Shown here piece after piece: positions 10,521-22,603 of a stretch of 64,000 bases of DNA. The first letter of the stretch is position 1. The number at the start of each line of letters is the position of its first letter. A program made the position numbers and the translations under genes. The stretch lies in assembly GCF_050947875.1 (NCBI RefSeq), contig NC_134568.1:256480615-256544614 (forward strand), written 5' to 3'. The notes under the pieces were generated by a model, which worked only from the letters and a program-made list of their open reading frames with translations, had not been told where the DNA came from and ran no database searches. The DNA comes from Dermacentor variabilis. Lineage: Eukaryota > Arthropoda > Arachnida > Ixodida > Ixodidae.

Positions 10521-12297
10521 ACTTAACATTATGGATATTGTCATTCTAGAACATTTCATGTCATGTATTTTAATAGAAGTATGTGCATAACATTTGAAAA
10601 GAACTAAACATATGGGAGGCCTGTGTAAGTGTTCATGTAAAAGGCACATAGTATAAGGTGAGGATGTGAACAATGTAGCAAGCTTTTATTGTAAATTGAC
10701 TTTCTACTAGTTGTCTCACGTAAAAACGATACTGTGCTGTAATACGCCACGTGCTTGTGAAGATGTATTCAGGTGCATGCTAGACATACAAGACATCCTA
10801 AATAAGTGCTTGATATGCGGTGCCTTCAGATTAGTGCTTTCACTATTTTTATTTAAAATGGGATGTTAGCTACACAAATGCGGCTCGCGCAGATGGTTTA
10901 CGCTTCTTCATGGACACATTATTCATGGAAAATTACAATCTGAAAGTATTTAAGTGAAACTTCCATTACCTCTCATTTTTACGCTTAGAGTCTATTAGAT
11001 AGTTTGTTAAAAGTAAAATCACTGATGCAAATCTAATTTAGGATATGTCGCATACATCTGAAAAACTTCTTATTGAACCTGTGCTGTATGTTGCAATACT
11101 AGTGTGTGTAAAGCATTTTAGTAAAACAAGTTGGAAGGTAGAATGCTCGGTGTTTGCTCTCGATATCAGTAAGTTTTCATGTTGTTGGTTCGCTTCTTTT
11201 ATTGTTTTTCTCTATGCTTTATATCGGGCATGTGTTTCAAGTAACTGGATAGCTGCTTTTTAAGTATGCTAGAGGTGAAATAGTTTGTTCTGGTATCGGC
11301 CTTTTCTGTACGGAATTCTAGCATAGTCCGCATCCTGTCAACTTGACATAGCTTGCTGACTAATTGCAAATTCTTAATCAGTTTGGCAGCTGTATGCTTT
11401 TTATAGTTCTGAAGATGCAAAACATTTTATGAAACTAAATTTTCGTTTGGCAGAATTAATTGGCACCTGAAAGGAATATTGGGATAGTCAATACAGTCAT
11501 ACAAGTGCAAGTTCACTTAGTTTGATTTTCTACGGGGCTTCTGTTTTGGAAGAGTAATCTTGAAATTTGTCACTCAGTCCGACCAATTTTGCATTCTGAG
11601 GCAGTGATGTCAGTATGATATAACTTGTTTATGTATTCAAATAACTCACAGGCTCCTTTACATGGGAGCATTGTGTGAGTGGGACAATATACATGGAAAT
11701 CGCAAAAGCATAAGAGCAAATACATCGGTTAAAGAAAAATGTTGTGCAGTTGTTAGCAACAAACAGGAGACATTATGCTCTTAAAATCAAGGAAAGCAGT
11801 TATACAAATTTTAGGTTTTAGAAATGTGGCTATATGAAAACGGAACTACACTTGGCTCTGAACTAAACAAGAGCACAGTTTCATACATGTAATACAACAT
11901 TAAAAATTGTTTTGTTTTGGTAACAGCACATAAAAACAGATATTAGGTACATATGGCGGTTATCATGTTTTTAAGGTTGTTTCCTCTCTCCCCCTTTTCT
12001 TTTTCACCATGCATTTGCGAAAACGCAACTGTTATCAGCTCCACCCGGCTTTCAGACTGGCACACAGTGTGTATGAGCACAGGCATTCCTACCCGAGAAT
12101 GCAAAATTAGATGTACTAGATAGCAAACCTTGGAAGACGGAGCTTATAGATAAAGTGAAGATGATTTTGCCTTAGGATACGACCGTCTTAGTTTCAAACA
12201 TAAATTCATTACTTTAATTACAGCATTTATAGTGTGCAATAAAGTTAATACAGTTCAATTTCAATATAACAATGTTGTAAAATCAGCACTTCGGGGA

Positions 12298-12442
12298 GCG
12301 AAATGTGAAAACACCTGTGTAACTTAGGTTTAGGTGCACATTAATGAACCCCAGGTGGTCCAAATTTCTGAGTACCCCACTACGGCATGCCTCATAATCA
12401 AATCATGGTTTTGGCATGTAATGCCCCATAATTTTTTTTTTT
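12298..12442 (+). repeat. SINE (Ruka-like), 3' half only
   Basis: It carries the body GCGAAATGTGAAAACACCTG and GGTGCACATTAATGAACCCC, with the tail phrase CTACGGCATGCCTCATAATC and a poly(T) run after CATAA. The tRNA-like head is absent, so this is a 5'-truncated copy. Confidence 0.75.
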
Positions 12443-12499
12443 AGCACTTCACTATGTAGAAATTTTTCTATATTGAAGCTCAACCTTTTACACAAAGTA

Positions 12500-13130
12500 C
12501 AGTCATCGACCGATTCTGGAAAGGGCAGCAAAATATGTCCAAAAAGATCTAATCTCAATACCAAAAAAAAAAAATGTTTTGTTCAACTTGAGAGCCAGCG
12601 ACCACTTTTTGGGGTTTGATGCTATGTCGACAAAGTCCTCTTAACAGTTGCCATATAACACATGGAAAGCCAAAATAAACAGGTCCAATGCACTGTGGTT
12701 GTTGGTGTAAACAAAACTTTTATGTTAATTCCTCCGCGATGGCTTGCAAACATAATCTCTAGTGTTGCCCAGAGTGGTACCAAATGCTATGTTCACTGAA
12801 CCAAACTGCTGCTGACCACACAGTCTAACAAACGCAGCATCAAAACCCATTGGATGCTGCAAAAAGAAAAAGCTTCCCTTTCAAATCACATGGAAGTGAG
12901 GCAACAACTTGAATTATGGCAACTTTCTTCATGCCCACCACATTTTCTGTTTGGAACATCATGCACACATTGTTGCCAAAATGTAGCAATATCCTAAATT
13001 TAGGTCGCTGGTATGCATTGGTTTAACAGAAGTCTTATAACATCAGTTTTTAACAGAACACCCACATAGTTTTATAGAGTTTCTACCGGTGCTGCGGGTT
13101 AGTGCGAGCAATACTGAAAAATTGGTCGGT
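12500..13130. repeat. possible MITE with weak terminal inverted repeats
   Basis: The left end CAGTCATCGACCGATTCTGG and the right end near 13110-13130 (GAAAAATTGGTCGGTTACTT) are imperfectly complementary. The interior has no recognised domain. The support is thin; it may be chance or remnants of two different elements. Confidence 0.25.
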
Positions 13131-14074
13131 TACTTATATAGAAAACTTGTTGCAGGAGTGAGTAGAGCACTCTCTGAAAAGTGTCTGTTAGATTAAGCTG
13201 CTTTTGCTGGGAATTTGTCCTTTTCTTCAACGAGTTGAAGATAACTTTCGACTTCAAGATCACTGAGAGCGAGCTCTATTGTATCCCAAAACAGGTGGCA
13301 GCATCCTTTTTCTCACCTGTCGAGGTTGTTGCATCGTACAAGCCCTGTCCGCAAGTGAGAAGGCATTGCGTTTGGTAGTACTACCGCATTACCGCACTCA
13401 TGCTTGTCACTTGCCACACAGTGATAAAAGAAATTGGATGCTGAAGCAGGGTACTCGTGGAGTACCCTGCTGCGTATGCGTATATGCTGCATAGAGTGCG
13501 CAATACAATGTACCAATACATGTGCCCCCCCGGTGCCTCGGCTCAACTCTGCACTCGCCCGCTTATGGGCTCCAAGATAGGGCGGTGCATCTCGGAGGCC
13601 ATGACCAGCTAAATTCACTGCTGCCAGAAAAGGCACTACTTCGCTTCGGCAGCCACACACTCTTGCGCGGTGTGCAATTTGAAAGATGCGTTTGCAAACA
13701 ACTGCATGTAATTCAACAATCTCACCACTGGCACGTGCAGTAGTTTCCATTTATTACCTCGGTCTTCCCTTGTGCCATCAGCAAAATTTTGTTATGTTGA
13801 AATAAAGCATGCTTATTGTATTGAGGCTAAAAATGTAGTGCTCTATGGACATGATGTTTTAAAAGTTAAATACTTTGGTATATAGAGGATTTTATTGCAT
13901 TGAATTTTAGTTTATCTAGGTTTTGCTGTATACACTTTCTGACTAATATCCTCTGCACACAGTGTCCACTGTTGTGTAAGCTGCATTTACATAGTTTGCA
14001 TAGCGTTTAAATAAAATTAGTGATAGCTTTAACATGCAATGACAATGATTGTGTGTATTGTGGGGAGTCTTGCA

Positions 14075-14632
14075 TGTGCTCTTGGGGCAAAGGAACGATG
14101 ACAACACAATAGTGCAAACAATCACAAGGGCATTTATTGCACCTGTCGTACACTAATGCCTGCTAGCTGAATTGCTATCCACAGAACATGACGATGGGTA
14201 CGTGACAAATCTAGGAAGTCCGATTCACCATGACTGATATAGAACGAATATGTTTGCGCCATGCTGGACACCAGCACCCAGTCGTTCACATGCACGGTCA
14301 TGTGAACAGTGGCACGTCCGAACAATCATGTTTGTCCATTCTGGTGTCCTGCTCCTAGGCCTCTCGAGACGGTTTCGCAGGAGCATGGATCGGCACATGC
14401 ACAGAACTTCCGCACCACTTGCCAACCCTGAGCCAAAAAGGAAGAGCCTACTCCCTGTCGTGTCCGACAAACCCTGCCGTTAGGTGATGTTAGCTGCGCA
14501 ACACTCGCGCCATCTCTCGTAGTATGCTGCAACACACCAGCTACGGAGAGAAGCCAGATTGCAGGAGGCATGAGAGCCATGTGGTGAAAACGAGATCAGG
14601 GGACGCGTGAGAGTAGAGCATTCCCACAGTAT
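14075..14632. repeat. tandem repeat unit, copy 1
   Basis: The unit runs from a CTTGGGGCAAAG start, through GTGCAAACAATCACAAGGGC and TGCCTGCTAGCTGAATTGCT, to GGGACGCGTGAGAG. The second copy follows at 14706 with the same block order, offset 616-638 bp. The two copies are clearly diverged in the middle. The unit resembles a dispersed tick repeat; it has no recognised coding domain. Confidence 0.7.
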
Positions 14633-14705
14633 GTATGTACTCCCCTTAGCAAAAGTATACGACCAAAGGATTATGCGATAAAGCAGATTTTCTTCTCCAC
14701 TGTGG

Positions 14706-15246
14706 GGTTCTCACCCAGGCTCTTGGGACAAAGTAACAACAACACAGTAGTGCAAACAATCACAAGGGCATTTATTGCACCTTTCATTGATCAATGCCTG
14801 CTAGCCGAGTTGCTATCCACAAAACATGCCGATGGGCGCTCGACTAATCACGGAAGTCCGACTCACCACGACCGGATAGCGAGTGAATATGTTCGCCCCA
14901 TGCTGGATACCAACACCTGGTCGTTCGCGCGTACGGTCACGCGAACGCTGGCGTGTTTGAGCGGCCTCGCGAGACGGTCTCTCAGAAGCATGGCTCGGCG
15001 CACATGCTGAACATCCGCGCTGCTTGCCGACCCGAGCCAAAGAGGAAGAGCCTTCTCCTTTCCGCGCCCAAGTAACCCCGCTGTTAGGTGGCGTTAGCTG
15101 AGCAAAATTCCCGCCATCTCTCATACTGCACTTCAACCATACCGACTGGTGCGGGCACCAGGCCACGCGGCGAAGCTGGATTACAGGAGATGGGAGCTAT
15201 GCGGGAAAACATATCGGGACGCGTGAGAGTCGCGCATCCCTACACC
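14706..15246. repeat. tandem repeat unit, copy 2
   Basis: Partner of the unit at 14075, with the same block order: CTTGGGACAAAGTAAC, GTGCAAACAATCACAAGGGC, TGCCTGCTAGCCGAGTTGCT, CGGTCACGCGAACG and GGGACGCGTGAGAG. This copy is more GC-rich and keeps more CpG than copy 1, as if copy 1 has lost CpGs. Confidence 0.7.
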
Positions 15247-16316
15247 GTAGATAGCGAACTTTTCAGTGCAGTCGTCATCTTGTACGTCTCAATTACAAAT
15301 TCAGCAAGCCTGTGGCTCGCATACTTTTGCTCACAAGTACACACGATTCATTTCAAAATGAGTTATATGAAGCTGTTGAAAATTCCCTGCAGCAGATAGC
15401 GCAATTCTAATGAAGTTAGATTGCTCAAAGAGGTGGACACCACCTGCTCAAGAAATCTAAATGCATGATTGACTAAGTTTCACTTACTTTTTAACTAATC
15501 TGTTTACAGCACATGTTGCAGATTATAAGTTGTAGCTGGTGAATTCGCAAGGCATATCCACTTCGGAAGAAATTCTGAAGATGCCAATTTTTGGTTGTGG
15601 ATTACTAAAATGTGTTGCAAAATACATTGGCATTCCAGTGATTTTTGTCCTGCAATCTACAAAAACGGTTAACAAAGTGCGTGGAACTCACAGTGCATTT
15701 TACTGCAAGTTTGATGGCATGTATCTCGAATGTTCCTAGTTTCAAAATTAATTCCAAGTGGATGTGCCTTTAGAATTTCCTGCCTTCAAGTTTTGAGCTT
15801 CAATATGCACCTTAAAAGTTATTAGTTTCAAAAAGTGGCAGATTCCACACTTATGTTCAAATCTGGGTTAAGTGAAGATTTCTTCTATGTTTGTGGAAGT
15901 GCTAAAGCAATAGTTCTGCATATGTAATGCTAATGAAAAAAAATGTTTGTACAAAGTGAAGCAAATGTAATGTAATTTTATTCACTTTTCTGTAGCCAGC
16001 TTCAATTTTCTGTTGTCGACTTCAATTCTGTGTAGTTCAGGGCTCCTCACTAAATGCACGCTCGAGTCCCATTTTGTTCACTTTAACTCCTTCCTTCACA
16101 CTCGGCTGCTTCTGTTGCCAACTTTTCAGAACTTCTGTGTAGCCGACTTCTTCAATTTTCTGTTGCCGATTTATTGAGTCTTGTTCTGCTTGACTTCAAC
16201 CTCCTGTTCTGCTTGTTTATTTGGGACATGCCCTTTCTGGGACATTGGCCAAGAATGGGCACACACCTAAGTTGTCTATTCAGTGGCACATACACAGTGA
16301 CCCCAGTTGTCTCTTT

Positions 16317-16375
16317 CGGCGTGCCTCATAGTCAGATCGTGGTTTCAGCGCGTAAAATCCCATAATTCAATTATT
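16317..16375 (+). repeat. SINE (Ruka-like) tail fragment
   Basis: Only the last about 60 bp of the SINE are present: GGCGTGCCTCATAGTCAGAT, then GTGGTTTCAGCGCGTAAAAT and CCCATAATTCAATT. Confidence 0.6.
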
Positions 16376-16847
16376 TGGGCACGCACCCAGTGGTCCAAGT
16401 AGTTGCCTACTTTGCAAGAAAGCACCCTCGAAGTGGGGAAAAGAGGCAAAGAAAGCTTTTAAAGAAGTAAATTAGGGTAATTTTGTTAGTTATGCATTTC
16501 AGTTTTCTTGTGCACGTAATGTCTTCCTCTTTGAGCAGTCCAGCTCAAGAATAAGAATTGCACTATCTGCCTGTGGCATTTTTTAAAAATTCTGCATTGC
16601 TCATTTTTAAACACACAGGGTGTTTGTGCGTGTGTTTATGTAAACTGAAAGTTATAAATGCCAAGACTTCTGTTTGAAAAATGTGGTAGCAATCGTGTGA
16701 CCAAACGGAATACTGATCAAAAAGCACAGTTAGGTCAGCGAAATGTTTTACAATAAGGGAGAAACAATTGTGAATCTCTTGTGTGCATGTATGTCACCAT
16801 AGCATCAAGTGTATGCAGAAGGTGCAACATATTCCCTTTGTTGGCAG

Positions 16848-17100
16848 TGTGAACTGTGCAGGTCAGGGCACTGAGCATGCAGGGCCATCGCCCTGCAACT
16901 CTCCTCTATCCTCGGCACCAGCATCACCCTACGAATCACCGCCCACATCAGGCTGCAACTCGCGTGCCACATCTCCGTGGACTGGTGCTACTGTGACCAG
17001 GATGCATTGGGATGGTACACCATCATCAGTTGAAGAGCTGCTACACCGAGCACATCTGAAGAAATATTATCATCTATTTAAGAACTGCACGCTGGATGAC
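16848..17100 (+). CDS. ZCCHC14-like gene, exon with first half of the SAM domain
   Basis: The exon is bounded by TTGGCAG (ending 16847) and a consensus donor GAC/GTAAGT at 17101. It starts with one base completing the split codon from 4058 and ends in phase 0. The translation has a Ser/Pro-rich stretch (SPLSSAPASPYESPP), then VEELLHRAHLKKYYHLFKNC and TLDD. That is helices 1-2 of a SAM domain of the Smaug/ZCCHC14 type, whose family role is binding short RNA stem-loops of the CNGG type. An alternative acceptor GTGCAG ends at 16861 but would need a different upstream phase. The SAM call is firm because the next exon completes it in frame. Confidence 0.88.
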
Positions 17101-17698
17101 GTAAGTTGAGTTTAAGATATGCATTTTGGCAGGATTGCCCGTCTAGTTGGGCTAAATAAGAAGTTTATAACGTCTCCTACCAAAAGGGGGGATTAATAAA
17201 TGCAAGGTTTTAGAGAACTGAGTTGCTCCTTCCTCCGTCATTAACCCCTGAGGAGGAGCCAAGTTGGCCTCAAAATGTTCGGTTTAATACTTTTTTTTAT
17301 GTTTCTTTGTATGCCAGTGAGGCCACAGTGATTAATCAAGTAGGTGGTGTTTTATGAAAAGTTATGCATGGACTGGGTGTCTGCTATGAACCATGTCTGC
17401 TGATAACCTGTTGTTGCTCTTCTCCTATTTCTGCTCTCATGCGTCAGCTGCCTTTTTCTTTACTGCAAGTGCACAGATAATAAAAACGCATAAGGTGGTA
17501 ATGCATTGGATCAGTCTTTAAATGGCAGGAGAGCGATTCTTAAGGTTTCAGCAGAATTGATTTAGGTTTTAAATTGCTTTGTCTGAGCTTTGTTCCGCTT
17601 TTCTCAATAGTGAGAACTTAATAGGTATGATAGGGCAGGCTGTATGCTATACTTATAACGACCTAAGCATAATTTATTCTTGCTGCATTTGGTTCCAG

Positions 17699-17787
17699 GT
17701 TCTAGCCATGAATGAAGACAGTATGAAGCACAAGGGGCTTCCAGCCAGTTGTTCAAGGAGACTGGTCAAAGAAATTGCCTTGTTGAA
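17699..17787 (+). CDS. ZCCHC14-like gene, exon with second half of the SAM domain
   Basis: This is a short 89-nt exon between GGTTCCAG (ending 17698) and a donor (TTGAA/GTAAGC at 17788). It enters in phase 0 and leaves after two bases. VLAMNEDSMKHKGLPASCSR followed by RLVKEIALL matches helices 3-5 of a SAM domain, including the long C-terminal helix. Joined to the previous exon it gives a domain of about 60-65 residues, the usual length. The short 598-nt intron before it contrasts with the large introns elsewhere in the gene. Confidence 0.9.
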
Positions 17788-19266
17788 GTAAGCAACTCTT
17801 AACCACTTACAAAAAATGGTGTAATCCTCTAGTCTATATTCTCCTCGCAAGCAGAGGATGCTTGCATATTAAAGTCTGCACGTGATTCATTAAGGAGTGG
17901 AGCATGTATGTGTAGTGACGGATCATCCTACATGTTGTGGGTGGTTGTTAGTGGTATCATGTTCCATTGCTAAGGCTGCATTGCAGACCAGTCGGTGAGG
18001 CAGATGTCAGGCTGACTGACAGGCTATCTGACATTGCCTCAGGTTGGCCTGTAAACCTATACTTCCAAAAGCTGCACTGTAGTATTGCTTTTGCACCCAT
18101 GACTCATTGCGCCTACAAAGTCCCCATTGCCATCATGCCTTCACTGTCAAGCTCGCGGTGTTAGAAAGACTATGAGGTGGTGTGACGACGCCTCGGGAGC
18201 AGTAGAAATCCAGGATGAGTTTTTTCTCTCTTGCTGAAAGGTGGCGTCGCAAAACCTCATCATTTTTTTTTAATGGCTAGTGCACTTTTTTTTTATACTA
18301 ATACAGTGCGGCACTTACACCACAATATAAAGATGTCAAAACAGTCAGTTACAAGCAGCCTTCCAAAACAAGAAATAAGATTATAGAAACTTGACAAGCT
18401 TGCACAGCTTCTGCGTCTTGTTTTCATCAGCCTTTTGCAGCTGCTTGCAGTACTGTTGCATTCTGATGCCCACCTGATAATGTAGCACTTGCATATAACC
18501 ATATCAATCTTGTGCTGACCACAGGGAAAAGATTGCAGTGTGCCCAAGCTGCAGCCAGAGTTATGAATTCTGTGTTCTCCAATAGATAATTCGAAAACTC
18601 TGTACCTGGTGTTACGTCTGCCCTGGTACTGTAGAACACGAGGATGTCAGATGAGAGTCTGCTTCTGAGATTCCTGAACGAGCCGTATAGCTAGTGGTGC
18701 CTTGAGTATCTGGCATTGATTCCTCGCCGGCAACTGCAGAGAGCTTGAAACATCGCCATCAGTGACATGGTGATTTTTCCTGATGAGAGGGCAAACGCAG
18801 TTCCCAAGCGCTTTTCTTTTTTCATTCTTAGTCATGTGTCCGGGGCAGTCCGGAAATGTTGAAAGGGCATCTTTCACCAAAGCTGCCCTCCTCAGCCCAC
18901 TTAGAAGAACTTGTCCTTTGCATAGTGCTTCCCACTATTTTCTGCCATATCACACTTCAAAATTTTTCTCATAAACAAAATGTGTTACTTGCAACTCACA
19001 ATCTTTAGTGGAATAACGTTTTGTCAAACTTTCAAGCCGTTCTCTTCTTTTGTAGCAGCAAAAAGAAACACCTGAATGCATGACTTCTGTCCCGAGTTAC
19101 TGTGGTACAAAACACTTCTTGCCCATCTCCTCTCCGTTCTATGAACTTACTCCAAACTCGTAACGAAAAGTGTGCTCATCAGCGATTAAATGCTACCACT
19201 GCACAAAGAAAAATGGCTGAAGATCAGCATACCACTCAGCAGTGATAAACAGTGAGGTTAACTGAG

Positions 19267-19300
19267 GGCACACTAGGTGCCTCCTGGCACCTAGTGTGCC
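19267..19300. repeat. perfect short hairpin
   Basis: GGCACACTAGGTGCC (19267-19281) is exactly reverse-complemented at 19286-19300, separated by TCCT. A second hairpin with a 9-bp stem (AGGTGGAAT) and 3-nt loop lies at 19322-19342. No run of T or Rho-type context supports a terminator function; these are intronic. Confidence 0.8.
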
Positions 19301-19399
19301 ACGAGGCACCTAGAGTTCTATAGGTGGAATGTCATTCCACCTGCCTAACACCTTGGTCAAGCCATCTATTTTGCTTTCCAAAGATGAAGCACCAGCAGA

Positions 19400-19936
19400 G
19401 ACAGCACACCAATGAAGAAACAACAATGACAGGACAAGGTACTACTTGCGAATGTTCCTTGAGGTCAAAAGCAGCTGAATATATAGCCATGGGGAGAGGG
19501 AGAAGAAAAAGAGGGAGCACTGAAGATGTCAATGCACACGTGCTTGAACACAGAAGATGTATAGGAAGGGAATCATAAGATTAACCAAAATCTAAAACCT
19601 ATCTTAAAACATGCTTTCATTTCTGTAAATATTCAGAGACGGAGTGCTGACACAGGCGTCCCCTGTTTTCTTAACCTGGTTGGCCTCCAACAGTTCACAT
19701 GTCACAGTATCCTTGCTTTTAAACATGATTGTTGTATCATAAAATCTTGCTTCACATACTTACTTATTTTCATTCCCGGAGGCCTTGCAATGAAGTGGCA
19801 AGTTTGAGCCATAACCATTTTTCAGCGAAAGCTTGTGCTCCCGCGGGCGTTCATTAATACATCGGCCAGTTTGGCTGATATACTCTTTCTCGCACTTCAG
19901 TGGTGTGCAGTATACAACCCCTTCTTCACACTTCAC
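19400..19936 (-). mobile_element. Penelope-like element, 3' fragment with GIY-YIG endonuclease domain
   Basis: On the minus strand, 19936-19760 encodes GVVYCTPLKCEKEYISQTGR followed by CINERPREHKLSLKN and HC. This matches the GIY-YIG nuclease domain found C-terminal to the reverse transcriptase in Penelope-like retroelements. The second motif is YIS instead of YIG, while the catalytic-type Arg is kept. The stop is at about 19760, and the following 350 bp down to about 19400 are taken as 3'UTR. The upstream coding part was cut off by the TIR element at 19937. The RT domain was not found here. A fragment, not functional. Confidence 0.7.
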
Positions 19937-21644
19937 CAGGGTGTCTACCAACTGGGAAAACCGGGAATTCTCGGGGATTTTGAGTAGTCTGGAAAAACTC
20001 GGGGAAAACTCAGGGAATTTGTGCTTCAATCAGGGAAAATTAGCTGTAATTTTATCGAAAGGGTCGAAAGTCGAGGTAATGCTGGCTTGAGTAACAGACA
20101 GGAATCGTAATGAATTACCTTTGACGCCCTGTCGTCAGCTGGAGGAGTTGCCAGTGTGTAGTTAACGACCGACTTTACGGATTCCTGATAATTTGGACGG
20201 CTTCGCGGCACCACCATGTACCCCATAGAATCAATGTATCAGAACGTCTGATATTTCGGACGTAAGAACTCTTTGCCGTCCGATTTTCTGGAGGTTTTGC
20301 CGTGACCGCAGGTCCGAAATGGCATTAATCAAAGCCACCACCGCTGCCATTCTGATTACCTTGCCGCCTCGAACCGGCACTCTCGCACGCAGATCCGCTG
20401 GCAGCCGTAGCCACCACTGCAGCAACGCTAGACCTAGCTGCTTCGACGTTCACTATTAAGCTTCTTGCCATTGAGTGCCATGTTTTTCATTGAAAGAATT
20501 CGCTGCTGTCAGCAATGGCACTGACTCCGCCTCTGTGGTCCTCGTAATTGGCTTGGAAGCTTGGAAAGCACGGTGTGTTGCATAATGCCGGTTCCCAAAA
20601 ATCAGCTTTGCCTCTGTACAGAAATCTTACTTGGTGAAGCATACGCAAAAGTATTGCAGTGAAGCATAACAAGCGTGTTAAGGGGCTATTGCCACGGGAC
20701 ACAGTATGTTTTCCTTAATTATACACGCGTGCACCCGGTATTTCCTGTCACAGTACGAGCGCCGATATGCCTAATATGTGTACCGACAGGCCTTCAGAGC
20801 GTTTTCAAATGTGCCTGTGGCGGTTTGAGCCCTTAAGGGCAGTAAATGACATGCATTTATTTTTTCCGAATGGACGATTTTTCTGATGTTTTCGCGGGCC
20901 CTAGGGAGTTCGAAAAATTGGACGTGGACTGTGCAACTGACCATGAAGATGCCTCAAATGGTCTGTGGGGCGAACGAGTGGCGGAAGGAGGACAAGAACA
21001 GAAAGGACCTATGCATTGAGGAATGAACGGGAAAGGAAGCGTGCTGCCACCGATTTAAAGGAGCTTGAGCTCAAAAAACAGTGTTGGCTGATGCCGAAAT
21101 GCAGGTGTCCCTCATCCAAACCAAAATAAGCTCTTCAAAGAAGTGAAACACAACACTGAGGTATCGTGCACGGGCTGAGAGTATGTCAGGACAGTTGAGG
21201 TTGACTTATGAGCTGCTGAGAGAGAATCTCAAATTGTGACAAAGTTTGGGCCTCGTACCAATGAGCTTGCTATCAGTTGATAGAAATCGCTCATATTCGA
21301 AAATATTTACTTCTGTATGCATCTCCTTTTTAGTCATATTTGAGAATGCCCAACTCGATTTGCAGTTTTTTTCGATGACATTTGCTATGCATTTTACTAA
21401 CCCCTTCCTTCTATCTCTTCTTGAATAACATAAACACTACTCCTTAGTATTCAAATTGGACTAAGTCGTTTTTCTTTAAATTTTTCGTATGCTTACTAGA
21501 GAGTGACATCATCGGACAATATGGTTTCAGCCTGTCTTGGCATAAAACAGAGTTCTGCATCGCTCAGGGAATATTGCAAAGGCACTCAGGGAAAACCTGG
21601 AAAATTCGGGGAATTTGGAAATGTCAACTTGGTAGACACCCTGT
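19937..21644. mobile_element. 1.7-kb TIR DNA transposon, unclassified, TTCAC target duplication
   Basis: The ends CAGGGTGTCTACCAA (left) and TTGGTAGACACCCTG (right) are exact inverted copies over 15 bp. Both ends then contain GGAAAA/GGGAAT-rich subterminal sequence. The direct repeat TTCAC flanks it at 19932-19936 and 21645-21649. The interior has a GC-rich block (20110-20450) and a short basic, Glu/Lys-rich frame near 21020-21110, with no recognised transposase, so it is probably non-autonomous. A 5-bp target duplication fits few superfamilies. It interrupts the Penelope fragment. Confidence 0.8.
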
Positions 21645-22439
21645 TCACAAAAGGGTTTGTATGAGTGGTCTATTAAACATATAAACCTTTTTGTGAAGTG
21701 AGAAGTTTGTGAAGATAAAGCAAGTATAATTAAGTTTTTATTCGAATTGGTAGGGGTGGCACTAGAAGCTTGAGTTTTCCTTGTTGCTATGTTTTTTGGC
21801 TGTCATCGCTCTTCAGGTGCGTGAATTTCGTTGCTCTTTCGCCACGAATTAGTTGTGTGGTAAATGCAAAAATTACCTTTTGCACTCCAGTTATGCAGTT
21901 AGATCAATTGTAGATCGGTTTAGCGTGAGAGTGAGCCATTGTTTTCAGCTACCTGCGAATATACTGAACATAGTGGTAGAAGACGTACAGCACTGTTATA
22001 GAAACAGCATGACATACCTGTTCTTTCAGGTCATACTAGGCAGACAGCTCATCAATGGGAGGAGATTACGCAAGGGTTGGCAAAATCTAGTATATCATAA
22101 GAGACGAAGCAGGAACTGCTCATTTATGACAGGGTGCCAACAGAGACGTTGGTTCAATAGGTAAGGGCAATACTCATGCACCACCACTATGTGCAAAAGG
22201 TGCTGATGGTGCTGAACAACTTCGCAGGAGTTGAACAACTTCGCCAAGTGCCCCTTTGCATTGCAGGCTTTGAATCCATTCATAGGAAGCCGTAATTAGC
22301 TCAAAGCCTGAAAGGATGAAGCCCAAGATGTGCAGAGGGACAACATGTGTCCCACCTTTGCTCATGGCCTGAAGTTATCAATGGGACAGGTGTTTTCCTG
22401 CTGATTTTTCAGATATTCTTGTACTAGAAAAAAAAATTA

Positions 22440-22442
<3 letters not shown>

Positions 22443-22522
<80 letters not shown>
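22443..22522. repeat. (TA)n microsatellite, about 40 units
   Basis: Uninterrupted TA dinucleotides over about 80 bp. Length is likely polymorphic and prone to assembly error. Confidence 0.98.
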
Positions 22523-22525
<3 letters not shown>

Positions 22526-22603
22526 ATCTATGTGTGGTACAGTTAATTTGGGCAAAGGTATAGCAGAAACTATAAGTAGATTTCTTGTGCCTGACAAAAG
22601 GTT

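Larger units (their letters stand above)
4059..16847 (+). other. intron of the ZCCHC14-like gene (12.8 kb)
   Basis: It begins GTAAGG and ends TTGGCAG. It contains the pogo element, foldback element, SINE pieces and tandem dimer listed separately. In 9000-10100, 10530-12290 and 15260-16300 I see only AT-rich, low-complexity intronic sequence with no supported exon. A direct repeat of CTTCAATTTTCTGTTG-type phrases occurs at 15990-16190. Confidence 0.65.

Noticed and set aside
19267..19300. Rho-independent terminator
   Set aside because: The genome is eukaryotic and no T run follows the stem.
19760..20029. 89-residue protein with a GIY-YIG-like domain as a possible new nuclease gene
   Set aside because: The first 30 residues come from the terminal repeat of a DNA transposon inserted with a TTCAC duplication; the rest is a Penelope fragment.
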